A stretch of DNA of 64,000 bases from Rapana venosa (GCA_028751875.1 CM054157.1:149166-213165), one strand, 5' to 3'; counted from the first letter of the stretch, positions 33,441-43,789 are shown. Translations and numbers: made by a program. Notes: generated by a model from the sequence alone, not told the origin.

Positions 33441-33687
33441 TAGGAGTCCGCACTAGTTTGTATTCAAAGTTATCAATGTCATCCACAACTACATTCCGTA
33501 GGTGTTCAAGTTTTGGATTTTTAGGGTCGCTTATTTCACTTCGTTTATAATAACCATCCTCAGTGTATTCAAACCCATACATAGCGCCAATCTCTCCATC
33601 ACTATCAAAGTCTTTAGTATCTGCTAGATCTTTAAGTTCTACAGTAATACATTTTATAGATGCTATCACAGTTGGTCCACGCAACAT
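33361..33687 (-). CDS. Capsid-like protein, upstream frame
   Basis: A 108-codon frame opening MLRGPTVIASIKCITVELKD and containing GEIGAMYGFEYTEDGYYKRS and VPIIDWDIKFEFF. It ends within 80 bp of overlap with the next ORF, which continues a similar style of protein in another frame. The most economical reading is a single gene of about 285 codons (33,687-32,835) broken by one frameshift near 33,380; two overlapping genes are less likely. No family recognised. The stretch from 33,690 to 33,790 upstream is non-coding. Confidence 0.5.
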   Translation of the reverse strand: MLRGPTVIASIKCITVELKDLADTKDFDSDGEIGAMYGFEYTEDGYYKRSEISDPKNPKLEHLRNVVVDDIDNFEYKLVRTPNDNKWHLVPIIDWDIKFEFFKSVRLL

Positions 33688-33794
33688 TTTTTACACTATT
33701 TTTTAGTGTCCAATTTTTTTGTCGCTTGATTACATTCTTCATTTACCTTTGTCCGTCAATCAGATTGTAATATGTGCTGATTCCAAGTCAGCTA

Positions 33795-33935
33795 TAAATG
33801 CTATTCAGTCCTATTAAGTTCCTATTAAGTACTTGTTTAAGTTTCTATTAAGTTCCTATTCAGGTTCTTATGTAAGTTCCTATTAGGTTCCTATTAGATT
33901 GTTTATAGGTTCCTATTAGACTGTTTATAAATTTA
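33795..33935. repeat. 11 bp tandem array 2
   Basis: About 10-11 diverged units of AAGTTCCTATT, AGGTTCCTATT and AGACTGTTTAT, period 11. Clearly the same repeat type as array 1 and placed on the other side of the capsid-like gene. Confidence 0.75.
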
Positions 33936-33946
33936 TTTGATTAAAA

Positions 33947-34120
33947 ATGGTTATAACAAAAAATGTAGAAAATTATATTAATCAAGGAGATTTCCTCTTG
34001 GAAAAAATAGATAATAAATTAAATAAACTTTTTATTGTTAATATAGTTATTGTTTGTTTTTTAGTTGTTTTACTAATTGTTGCCTTTGTTTCATTCTATT
34101 ATAAACATATCTATTCTTAA
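33947..34120 (+). CDS. Small membrane protein, 57 residues
   Basis: Opens MVITKNVENYINQGDFLLEK, then a long hydrophobic helix (LFIVNIVIVCFLVVLLIVAF, about 28-47) and a tyrosine/lysine tail before the stop. Polarity is opposite to the block on its left. Intact although its right-hand neighbour is broken. Small one-helix proteins are common in Polintons and related viruses; the function is not known. Confidence 0.5.
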   Translation: MVITKNVENYINQGDFLLEKIDNKLNKLFIVNIVIVCFLVVLLIVAFVSFYYKHIYS

Positions 34121-34401
34121 CTTCATCATTATTATTTCTTTTAGTAAAATTTTTTAACATTTGGTTAACTCTTTCAATATTTTCTTCACCAATTTCTTTC
34201 TTTTGTTCTCATTTTCTGTACCTAATTCCTAAATATCATCTCTTAATATATTAAAACCTCTTTAATTCCAGGCATCATTTCTACTAATTTTTCTCCTTGT
34301 TTTGCCAATTACAAAAATTTTCTTTCTAAATTCTTTAAGCGCTTGTATTGATTCATTGTTAAATTTGTGTCATTTTTTATAATTTGCAAAGCATCCTCCA
34401 T
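34117..34401 (-). pseudogene. Broken ORF of a small coiled-coil-like protein
   Basis: Starts at the third CTTATAAAAATGG motif and reads MEDALQIIKNDTNLTMNQYK then LKNLERKF before a frameshift; LAKQGEKLVEMMPGIKE follows in another frame. Lys/Glu/Leu-rich, probably helical. Family unknown. Convergent with the 57-residue membrane ORF, which it overlaps by a few bases. Confidence 0.45.
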
Positions 34402-34410
34402 TTTTATAAG
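34398..34410 (-). promoter_or_regulatory. Start-codon motif CTTATAAAAATGG (copy 3)
   Basis: Third exact 13-base copy, ending in the ATGG that opens the broken coiled-coil-like ORF. Confidence 0.55.
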
Positions 34411-34411
34411 A

Positions 34412-34620
34412 AAAAAATTAAGTAGCAAGTACTTTATTTAATTCTTCATCATTATTTCTTTATCTTTCTTTTTAGGTCTTCCTCTAGTTGGTTTGTTAGT
34501 TAAATTTTTTTTTCAACCATTTCAGTTTTAGTTTCTTTCTTTTGCTTGTTTTAAAGGAATCGTATCTTAAGGAATTTAAGTTTTAATTGTTCTAACTCTT
34601 TTCATTGTGAAGAAAAGTAC
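34412..34620 (-). pseudogene. Broken basic ORF with an AT-hook-like core
   Basis: Minus-strand peptides KETKTEMVEKK and NKPTRGRPKK are legible in different frames; the latter has the RGRP core of AT-hook DNA-binding motifs. Upstream sequence (34,620-34,830) is homopolymer-rich and illegible. Confidence 0.35.
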
Positions 34621-34831
34621 CACATTTTAAAGTTGACTTGTTAAGCCCGGGATTTGCTGCTTTTGCTTTCCCAAAAATTTTTTTTAAAAGGGTTTAATTT
34701 ATTTTTTAAATTAAGGCCTTTTGGATCAAAGTCCAGTTAAATGTTAATATTTGAAAGATTTTCTAACTCCATTTTTCTAAAAATAAAATTGGGTCAATCA
34801 AACTCAAAGGAAATTTTTTTTTTAAAATTGC

Positions 34832-34972
34832 CCCTCTATTTTTTTTCTCCCACAGAAAAGGCGTAGCAAGTTCACCCTCTTTTTTTCCCCTTTTTCTAGG
34901 GCCCCTCAGAGGGGTGTTTTTTTGGGGTTTTTTTTTTTTTTTTTTTGGGGGGGGGGTGAGCCAGACACCCCG
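34832..34972 (-). repeat. Right terminal inverted repeat of the Polinton
   Basis: Inverted match to 16,575-16,722 (see that entry). Poly-T and poly-G runs here correspond to poly-A and poly-C runs on the left. Confidence 0.75.
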
Positions 34973-34975
34973 GGT

Positions 34976-35110
34976 TTTCCCCTCCCCCCCCCCCCCCCCC
35001 CCCCTTTTCCACACTCCATCCCCTTTTGGATTTTAAAGAGCAGAGTGGCCCACAAAGAAATCTGATAGAATGTGTGCAGCTCTGCCCTCTATTAGGCCCC
35101 CCACAGGAAC
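34976..35110. repeat. Minisatellite unit resumed beyond the Polinton
   Basis: Poly-C, CACACTCCATCCCC, TTTGGATTTT, AGAGCAGAGTGG and GAATGTGTGCAG match the unit at 16,245-16,325, showing the element split the array. Confidence 0.7.
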
Positions 35111-35329
35111 GAAATCACAAAGCCATGTTTTGGGGCATGTCCCCTTTTGCTGTTTTTGGATTAAAGAAGCACTTACTTACACTCATAAACATGCAGAGAG
35201 ATTCAGGGTACATCATATCTTTTTTGAAATGGGAAACACACCTATTGTTTTTTTCTATCCCCAGCCCTTTGGGGTTCCAACTGAAATCGTGGGAGTGCAA
35301 ATGCAACTATTTTAGACCGGGAAAATAAG
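35111..35329. other. Anonymous spacer
   Basis: No recognisable gene; short plus-strand frames lack motifs. Lies between the minisatellite unit and the start of LINE-1A. Confidence 0.4.
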
Positions 35330-38300
35330 TCCTATGAAAGGAACTCAATCGCCTTTGCGGTCCCAACCCCCGGGGATGAGAAAGGAGGGGGGTTGGGCGG
35401 GGGGCTGCCCCCCACCCCCTAAAAACAAAAGCGCACGAAACGCCAACAAAGACCAAGAATACTCCCCTGGGAGAGGAAGGGTCCCCCCCAAGGGGATGTA
35501 CGACCCCGGTGGTAAAGCCGTGAGTCTAGGAAGCCAAAGGCCGACCCCCTTTTACGACCGGGACCATAAACGTCGAAACTGGAATGTAGGACCATGTAGA
35601 GACGGGAAAAACAAACACAATAGCAGCAAATGAAAAGTACAACCCACAGGGTTTGGGCACAGGGGGGCCCCTTTGGGACACACGGACAAAGGGAGACGCT
35701 CACTGGAGAGATGGCTTTATTCCCGGGCCCACAAAGAAGAAAATGCCCCACACACAAAGCCATAGCGCTCTGTTGTCAAGACCTGCCCCAAAAGCCCGAT
35801 GGAGGGGGAAGTACAGGGATCAGAATCATCCCAGCATTTTCAGGGACAAGAAGAAGAAGATCAAATGAACATCACCATTTTATGCGCCAAAAATGACGGC
35901 GATGAAGAAGCCAAAGTTCATTCCCCACAGACTGCAGAACGTCATTGCCAAGTACCCAGAAAAAGTTTAAAAACATCCTCAGGGGTGATTTAAATCCCAG
36001 ATGGGAAAAGACAACAGGGGAGCGAGGAAGTGAGGGGGAAGACAGGGATTTGGGAGAGGAATGGAAGGCAAAGGATTTGAACTTCGTGCTATCAACAATT
36101 GGTAATCAGTGGCAGCATTTTCCCCCACAGAAGAGTACATAAGGCCCCCTGTATCACCAAATCTGTGAGGAACCAGATGACCTTCTGCAGGGCCAAAATT
36201 CAGGGATCTCTACAGAGTAAGGGGAAAAAAGAGGACAGACGTTGCATTGACCCCACCTTTTGGTACCGGGGCGAAGCAAAAGCTGAAGAAAAATGGATGA
36301 AAGTAACAACAAAGAGGGAAGTACAACACCCCCGCGAAAGACTCAAAGAAAAGAAGAATTCAGTTCCCTCCCAACAAGTAAAGTACTACAAGAACTTTTT
36401 GAAAAGAGACGAACGAGACCGTGGAAAAAGTAAAGAGAACTGACGTAAACGCAGGAAGTGGGGGGCCCCAAGAGACACCAAGGGGAATGGATATCGGCAT
36501 CAAAAGGGGAAATTGAAAAGAGAAGCAGAAAAAAAGCAGCAGTAAAAAACAGCCGGGCAAGGCACAAAGCCAAGGCACAACAGACTTCACAGAAGCCAAC
36601 AGGAAAATCAAGAGGGGCCAGAACAGACAACGCAAGACATCGACAGCCTGGCAGAGGGAACCGAGAAAGCAGCAGCCCTAACAACATGAAGCTTGTAGTA
36701 CCCTAAGAAACTCCAGGAATCAGCAGGGAGCGACCAACAAAGACAAAAAAGGAAACACCATCCTGAGAACGAGGGGGAACTGAAAGATGGGGAGAGCATT
36801 GAGGAACTCCTACGACCCGTCCCCCTTTAAACCCCCGACACGACCCTGCTGATGAGACTGACATCAACTGGGAGCAACCCAAACCCGGGGGGTCAAAAAG
36901 CCATCAAAAAAGCGAGAAAGGCAAGGCAGCAGGACCGGGCAACTCCCCAGAAGCACCAAGGAACCTGGAGACCACGTAGAGATGCTGTACCCTCTCTTTG
37001 GGAAGATTTGGGAAGAGGAGGAAGTACCATCAGACTGGAAGGAGGGCTCTCCAAGCTACCCAAGAAAGGAGACCTCAGCACTGTGCCAACTAAGAGGGAA
37101 GCTTCTGCGGTACCCGGGAAAATCTTTTAAAAGGATCCCCTCGGGAATGAAAAAAAGCGTCGACCCCCTCCTCCGAACCCAGCCCGGTTCCCCCCAGAAC
37201 AGATCATGCTTAGATCAATTGCCACCTTGGGCATCACGTTTACAATCTTTAAGTGGGGAAATCATCTTTTTACATCAACTTTGTTTATTATGAGAAAGCC
37301 TTGACATGTGGCCGCAAAACCCCCTGGGAAAATTTTCTTCGCCCCCATGGAGTGCCAACCAAACTGGGCAACTTGACAAAAACTCCTATGAAAGAAAGCC
37401 TCCCAGGGGTCCTGGAGGACAACTCACAAAAAGCTTTTTAGGTGAGACCGGGTAGACAAGGGTGTTCCTGTACCTTTCCTCTTTCCTCCTGGCGACGATT
37501 GGGCCATAAGTCTTAAAGGGATACAGAAAAAATGGATCCAGTGGACACTGTGGGGCCAGCTGGATGATCCCCACTTTGCAGACGACCTGGCCCGCTTTCC
37601 CACAGCCCCCAACAGAGCAGGACAAGATACAGAACTAGCAGCCACCTCATTACAAGTTTGGTTTAGTCCCTGAAGGCAAAACCAAGTTTCAAGATCAACG
37701 CAGGGAGTGAGGCCCGGCCCCCACTAAATGGAAAAAGCTGGGAAAAAGGGAGACATTTCCCCACCCGGGGGACATCATTAACATGCAGGGGGGCACAGAC
37801 GCAGACGCAAGCAAAAATTGCAAGGCGCGATGGGAGCGTACTTGCAGCTGAAAACTCTGGAGCTCCAAGGTGGGGTCACCCCACAAAAATCAGGCTGTTT
37901 AAATCCCAAAGTCAAGTCAGCCCTATATATGGAGCGGAGACATGGAGGACAACAAAGACCACCACAAGAAAAAATGCAGACCTTCTCAACAGCTGCCTGA
38001 GACGAATCCCCAATCCACTGGCCCACACCATCACAGACCTGTGGGAATGTACCAACCCGTTGCCAGCCAAAAAGAAAACCGGGGCAGGAGAGGGGGGTGG
38101 TTTGGGGCCCCCCTGAGAAGCCAGCCAGCAACATCAAAGGCAGGCACTATTGGAACCCCCCGGGAAACGACAAAGAGGAAGGCCAAGAAAAACCTGGGAG
38201 CGAACCCCTTTAGGGAGAAACCAGAAAAATGGGATATACCTGGAGACAGCTGGGGAAATGCCCAGGCGAGGGCTCGGGGGACGTTTTCGGCGGCCTATGC

Positions 38301-38340
38301 TGGGGGTGATGGGCCCAAGTAAGAAGTAAGAAGGAACTCT
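35330..38340 (+). mobile_element. LINE-1A: RTE-like endonuclease-RT retrotransposon, broken
   Basis: Same order of segments as LINE-1B. An endonuclease region is legible (WNVG near 35,580; MNITILCAKNDGDEEAK near 35,865; NFVLSTIGNQW near 36,080). RT-region remnants follow between about 36.9 and 37.6 kb, and the 3' end is a short AAGTAAG repeat at about 38,318-38,332. Every frame is shifted many times and homopolymers look inflated, so it cannot be coding as read. Roughly 3.0 kb, near the usual length of compact RTE-type elements. It stands in near-tandem with LINE-1B in the same direction. Confidence 0.7.
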
Positions 38341-38499
38341 GCGCGAGGAGTTGGGGAAAAGTTTTGGGGTGGTGTTTTTTTCTTATTTATTCTTTTTTAT
38401 CGAGGAAAAAAGGCCCGGCCCCAAAAAATGTGTCAGGTTATTGAGTCCCAATTCCAAAAGGGCCCACATTAAAATGTTTTTATGTTTAAAATGTTGTGT

Positions 38500-38735
38500 T
38501 GAGATTGCCTTCAGCCATGACAAGCCTTAACATAACAACCTGCACTCTCCTTTATAGGAGAAAAAATCATCTGAAGTCGGAGTATGGCTGCCTATGTGGC
38601 GAGGTACTTGAAAAGAGTCATACACGCAAACTTCTCACCCGGTGTACTTCCTATCTCACAGAGATTCCCAGGTGGGATGAGTGAGTCAGAGTGCATGTTC
38701 TGGGTGACCCCCAGGGTGTAAAGCTGGGGAACGCA
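38500..38735 (+). repeat. Interspersed repeat family D
   Basis: Shares ordered blocks with 8,063-8,420 (GATTGCCTTCAGCCATG, CATCTGAAGTCGGAGTATGG, CCCAGGTGGGATGAG, GGGTGACCCC). It ends in an ACA repeat directly against a SINE-A tail. Confidence 0.6.
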
Positions 38736-38744
38736 CAACAACAA

Positions 38745-38885
38745 CAACATCGAGGATAATGGAATAAGCAATTATGTGCTTTTTTTTAAATATCCAGTTC
38801 CCCTGAGTATGTGGTTTTGTAAATTCTGTCATCTGTTCCCACCGGCACACAATGGCTTATTCTTACGAAAAGGGGAACAGGATTT

Positions 38886-38892
<7 letters not shown>
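38745..38892 (-). mobile_element. SINE-A partial copy
   Basis: Tail (CATCGAGGATAATGGAATAA) and body (TCTGTTCCCACCGGCACACA, CTTACGAAAAGGGGAACAGG), broken by a (GT)n at 38,888-38,928. Confidence 0.7.
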
Positions 38893-38930
<38 letters not shown>

Positions 38931-39017
38931 CTTCTTTAGTAATGACACTTGGAAGTAGGTATTTTCTGCATTATCACACATGTTTGCAGCTTGTACAGGG
39001 AATCACTATTCTTGCCA

Positions 39018-39645
39018 CTATAGGAGTGTAATGGTCCTTTCTCCTGCAGTTATCTCTTGCTCTTGTTGTTGAGTATCAAAAGAACACACAGGCCTGCTCT
39101 TGATGAAAGGCAGATTCCTACAGTTGGGTTTTTTCACGGGCAGGACCTTTCCGTCTGGAAACAGACTGCTTGTGGTGTCCCCATCTCCAATGGCAGGCAT
39201 GTGCAAACAGTGTCACTGTCTTTGCACACCTGAGCTCCAAGATCTTGTCTGGCAGCTGTGAGATCCCAGACCTTGGCTGCCGGTGCTGCTGCCATGGCAC
39301 TGGATGATTTGAAAAAAAAGACTGGATTACGGTTTTCACTGATATGATGAAAAAATGGGATGAGTAGATCTACGTCTTCACCGCTCAGGACAGTGTCTGT
39401 TTCCCTGGTATTCTCCAATGCTTTCTGTACAATGAGGCAGTCAGCATCACCACAAGCATGATTATCTTCAGTGTTGAATCTAGATTTCACCAATCCTTCA
39501 CCACGCAGCTGAATGAAGGGCTGTGTGTTAGCCAGATTCACTCAAAAGCGCTTCTTTGACTCATCAAGTGCTATGTCACCAGCAAAAGTAATGACAGGTC
39601 CGGTGATCCCCATCATTTCTTCCGAGATAAGCTACACATCCTTGG
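39018..39645 (-). pseudogene. PIN/FEN-like domain gene fragment
   Basis: Minus-strand frames give, in order, an N-terminal SEEMMGITGPVITFAGDIAL-like segment (near 39,600), NLANTQPFIQL, CGDADCLIVQKALENTRETD, SGEDVDLLIPFFHHIS, KVWDLTAARQDLGAQVCKD and DTTSSLFPDGKV. The acidic pattern D-A-D...E-D-V-D-L-L...D-T-T-S matches the metal-binding acids of PIN/FEN-superfamily nucleases. Proteins with this pattern are dispersed in many copies in molluscs and cnidarians, to my knowledge without a settled function. The fragment is interrupted by frameshifts (for instance near 39,200) and a stop at 39,541, and the expected glycine-cysteine before DTTSSLF is altered. It is flanked by SINE-A on one side and LINE-1B on the other. 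A retrocopy or host-derived repeat is likely. Confidence 0.6.
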
Positions 39646-39924
39646 TTGGAGAGAATCGGGTTTTTTCCGTTTGATAATTATGAGTGAAACTATTATAGTT
39701 GGTCACTAAGAACAAGGTCCTTTTAAGGAATCTGGTTTTGGTTTGATCTCATTTTATGCGCGGATGATGCGGTTTTTCCCACAACGCGGTGCCCGACCTG
39801 GGTTAACCCTTATGGTTGGCCAGGGCGTTGCTACAAGAAGCGACAGTAGAGTTGGTTTTCTGTTTTAATCTGTATATAGCTGCCTAGTTTTAATCTGAGA
39901 TTTTAAGTTTAACGAGGTGACAGC

Positions 39925-42900
39925 CCTGATATCTGTCCCGATGGTGTATCACCTTGTCGTGGTGGGATGGCTTGCGTGCTTCAATGACCCCCAGAGCTAT
40001 GTGGGCGGGGGCTGCGGCCTCTGGCAGGTTCAACCATGCTCAACGGGTTTGGGGGGAGAGGAGCCAGACTAAACGATGCCCCTGTCCTCCAGTTGGGGTT
40101 GTCTTGGTAACGACCCATTCACTTAAAAACCACTCTGTTACTGAATGAACGATCCTCTTCGAGCGACCATGGTTGGGGAAAGTCCTCTCGGTAAGCCTAT
40201 GCCCGGCCGGTAAAGCCTTCGGAAGCCAGTGCGCCGACAACCTTTAACCCCAAATCCAAACAACCAGATAGGACCTGGAAACATCAGAACCCTGTAGGGA
40301 AAACCCGGGTAAAACAGCACGTGATAGAGGCACAGGTACAACCTAAAGATCCTGGCCTGTGCGAGACCAGAGGGAATGGAACCGGCAGACAAAGCTTGCG
40401 ATGGAGACACTATCATCTACTCTGGACAGGAAGAAGGCCAGCCCCACACACATGGAGTACGCTGCTGATGAGACCTGAACAACGCAAGCACTGCTGTCCT
40501 GGAACCAGTGTCACCACGGATCCTCACAGCACGTTTCAACTCAAAAGGCAGAAAGGTTACCATCGTTCAGTGCAAAACGCTCCAACAAATAAAACAGAGT
40601 TAGAAGATAAAGAAAACTTCTTCGAACAAGTCCAACCATCATGGACAAAGCACCAAAAGGATCTAAAAATACTAAGGAGACATGAATGCCAAAGTGGGGA
40701 CAGACAACACAAACAAGAACTGATCATGGGCAGACATGGCACTGGAGAACAAAATAAAAAATGGAGAACTTTTAACAGAATTTTGCATGTTTAACGACCT
40801 GGTCATTGGGGGCACCATCTTTCCTCACAAGAAAGTCCACAAGACCACATGGACTTCCCCCGAGGGCAAGACAAAAACCAGATTGACCACATCACCATGG
40901 GGCGAAAGTGGAGAAGGACCTGCATGTTTCCCAGGGTAAGCGCGGAGCAGATGCAGCATCAACCATCATCTTGTTGTTGCCATCCTCAAGACCAAGCTCA
41001 AAGCCTACATCGACCGGCAGGAAGACCATCACACAATTCAATGTGCAAACCTGAAGGAAAGAAAAAAATAGAAAAATTTCAGGCTCGAACTGAGGAACAA
41101 CTTCAGTGTGCTTCCACTGCCAGAGGAAACAGTCGAAGAGCAATGGCAGATCTACGTGAGACCTGGAAGACAACATGCCAAACAGTACTGGGAAAGAAAC
41201 AAGAAAATACAAGGAGTGGCTGCCCAACAGAAACAGGGGCACTGATCACCGAGAGAAAACAGCTGAAAGATCAATCAACCAAACACAAAATCAAGAAAAG
41301 AAACAGGAACGCAACATGCTACTGGGACAAAAACCGGCAGTAAAGAGAAATGCAAAAAGAGACAAGAGAAAATTCATTGGGGAACTGACTCAGGAAGCAA
41401 GACTGCAGCAGCCAAAGAAATATAAAGAGACTGTACAGATCACGAGAACTCTCTCAGGAAAAAACAACAAACCTAGCTGCCCTGTCAAAGATAAGAATGG
41501 CATTACCATTCCAGGGGAGGAGGGCCAGAAGCAAGATGGGGAGAGCACTTCAAAGAAACGCTCAACAGACCTCCCCCACCCATGCCGCCTGACATCCCCC
41601 CACCTACTGAAATCCTTGGCATCAACACCGGCCCCCCTACCAAGAATGAGATCACCAAAGCCATCAAATCACTCAAATCAGGCAAAGCAGCAGGCCCAGA
41701 CGGGATACCACCTGAAGCACTGAAGGGGGACATCCAAACTTCCACTGAATGTTATACCCACTCCTATACAAGACTGGGAGCAAGAGAGTGTACCAGAAGA
41801 CGGAAAAGAGGCCATCTCGTTAAGCGCCAAAGAAAGGGACCTGTCCTCCTGCAACAACTGGAGAGGAATCATGCTAAATGTCCCCTCCCAGGGAAAGTAC
41901 TGACAAGGATCATGCTAGACAGACTGAAAAACAGCACTGACAAGACACTTCGGGATGAACAGCAGGGTTTAGGCAAGACAGATCATGCACAATCAAATCG
42001 CCACAATGCGCATCATCATTGGCATCCCTGGAGTGGCAGACCCCCCATACTCAGTCTTTGTCGACTTCCAGAAGGCATTTGACAGCGTCGACAGAGATGT
42101 CATTTGGAAACGGGTGCATCACTATGGGTTTCCACCAAGTTCATCACCATCATCCAGCAGCTATATGAAGATGCCACCTGTCAAGTCATCCATGAAGGGG
42201 AAACTGACGGAAGCCTTCTCCGTACAGACCGGGGTTCGTCAGGGCTGTCTGTTGTCGCCAACCATCTCCTGTTGGTGGTTGACTGATAATGCGGCAAGCC
42301 ACAGCAGGCAGGAGAACCGGCATACAGTGGACCCTCACGAAGCAGCTGGGAAAACCTGGGTTTCGCAGATGACATCAGCCTTCTCTCCCACAGGGAACAA
42401 GACGCACAAGAGAAGCTTTGTCGTGTTGCGATGAGCTGAAAAGACTGGCCTCCAAATCAACATCGGGAAACGGAGATCATGAGGGGGAACAACAAAACAC
42501 ATGACCCAGTGCGAAATGCACAAAAAACCATCAAAGAAGTCAGCAAGTTTATTTAAACCCGGCAGTGTCGTCAGTAAAGAGGGGAACAGATGAAAACATC
42601 AAGCCGAATCAACAAAGCCCGTCACCCTTCAACACCCTTCGGGCCCAATTTTGGGGGTCAACAGCCCTCTCATTTCAAAATAACTTCGATCTACAACACC
42701 AATGTCAAATCTCCTACTTTATGGCTCAGAAACCTGGCGGGTAAAAAAACCAACACCCACAAAATCCAGTCTTTTTCCAACAAATGCCCAGGTACATCCT
42801 CAACATCAGGGGCCGGAAGTCATATCCAACAAACAACTGTGGGACAGGACCAGACAAACCCCCAAATTTAGTCCTCATTAAAAAAAGGAATGGGATGGAT

Positions 42901-43150
42901 CGGGCCCTACACTCCGCAAGCCTGCTCAAATGTCACCAACAGGCCCTTGACTGGAATCCACAAGGGAACGGAAAGTTGGTCGACCAAAGCAGACCTGGCG
43001 CAGAAGTGTTGACGAAGAAACGAAGGCAGCCGGAATGACATGGGCCGAGCTGAAGAGGAACTCCCAAAACCGAGTTCGTTGGAGGGGTGTTGTTGCAGCC
43101 CTATGTTCCCCAAGGAACCAAGAGGCATAAGTCAAGTCAAGTCAAGTTGC
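39925..43150 (+). mobile_element. LINE-1B: RTE-like endonuclease-RT retrotransposon, broken
   Basis: Endonuclease segment CMFNDLVIGGTIFPHKKVHK lies at about 40,785-40,845. RT motif A is FVDFQKAFDSVDRDVIWKRV (about 42,057-42,115), motif B region GVRQGCLLSP (about 42,232-42,262) and the catalytic FADD lies near 42,363 in a shifted frame. The C-terminus includes ALDWNPQGNGK, and the copy ends with a CAAGT direct repeat at 43,132-43,147. Short repeated 3' tails instead of poly-A fit RTE-type elements. Many frameshifts and stops; not active. Better preserved than LINE-1A. Confidence 0.8.
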
Positions 43151-43375
43151 GGCTGAGGAAGTTGACATACATAATTTACATGCACCGGCTGGTTATATGT
43201 TGTTCCACAAGGCCAGAGAAGTCGCTGCAAAAGAGAACTACCACTGATGACAAAAGCAGCATGGTCTGGAAGTTGAACACTCAGCTGCTTTTATTTGTGG
43301 TTGACCAGATATGACTGGCACTGAAAATAAACAAGTAAAAACAGAAAGAGAGATTCATTTATTCATTTATTTACT

Positions 43376-43709
43376 TTATTTTATTCTTTTATATCGAGGA
43401 TAATGGAATAAGCACTCATGTGCTTTTTAACATCCAGTACCCGTGTGTATGTGGTTTTGTAAATTCTGTCATCTGTTCCCACCGGCACACAATGGCCTAC
43501 TCTTACGAAATACGGAACAGGATTTAACGTGTGGGCAAGATGTTCTGCATGCGTTCGCACACGGGGCCTCAGTTTATAGTCTCATCCGAAGGACTTTTGG
43601 GGAGAGTGGAGTCTGCACTGATATTACCTCCAGGGGAAAATATCCCCTTGAACGGGAATCGAACCCAGTTGTCAGATTGCAAGCGCAATGTTCTGACCAC
43701 TAGCTATCC

Positions 43710-43710
<1 letters not shown>
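43376..43710 (-). mobile_element. SINE-A, complete reference copy
   Basis: The only copy here with all parts. On the minus strand it starts with a tRNA-like head whose complement is read at 43,640-43,708: TAGCTAGTGGTCAGAACATT (A box) and GGGTTCGATTCCCGTTCAAG (B box), spaced as in a tRNA-type internal promoter for RNA polymerase III. Body and tail follow, ending at AATAAGCAC...ATCGAGGATAATGG and an A/T-rich stretch. It is not a functional tRNA gene, since the stems are not conserved. Confidence 0.75.

Positions 43711-43789
<79 letters not shown>

Larger units (their letters stand above)
16567..34975. mobile_element. Polinton/Maverick element (adintovirus-like), decayed and interrupted
   Basis: Bounded by inverted repeats and flanked by pieces of one minisatellite. 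It spans about 18.4 kb, or about 14.3 kb without the 4.06 kb block at 22.45-26.51 kb; Polintons are usually 15-20 kb. Diagnostic contents on the right arm are a retroviral-type integrase, a protein-primed type B DNA polymerase and an A32-like packaging ATPase, with small zinc, membrane and capsid-like proteins in compact viral spacing. The left arm is AT-rich with broken coding pieces and shares the start-codon motif with the right arm. Major capsid and protease genes are not recognised. The flanking CCCCTC on both sides could be the expected 6 bp target duplication, but poly-C makes this uncertain. Confidence 0.8.

Noticed and set aside
27280..34620. Bacterial or phage contamination, given the compact intron-less genes
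   Set aside because: The integrase, polymerase and ATPase combination is Polinton-type, and an animal SINE is inserted within the element.
43640..43708. A tRNA gene
   Set aside because: A- and B-box sequences are present but the cloverleaf stems do not pair and it heads a repeated SINE.
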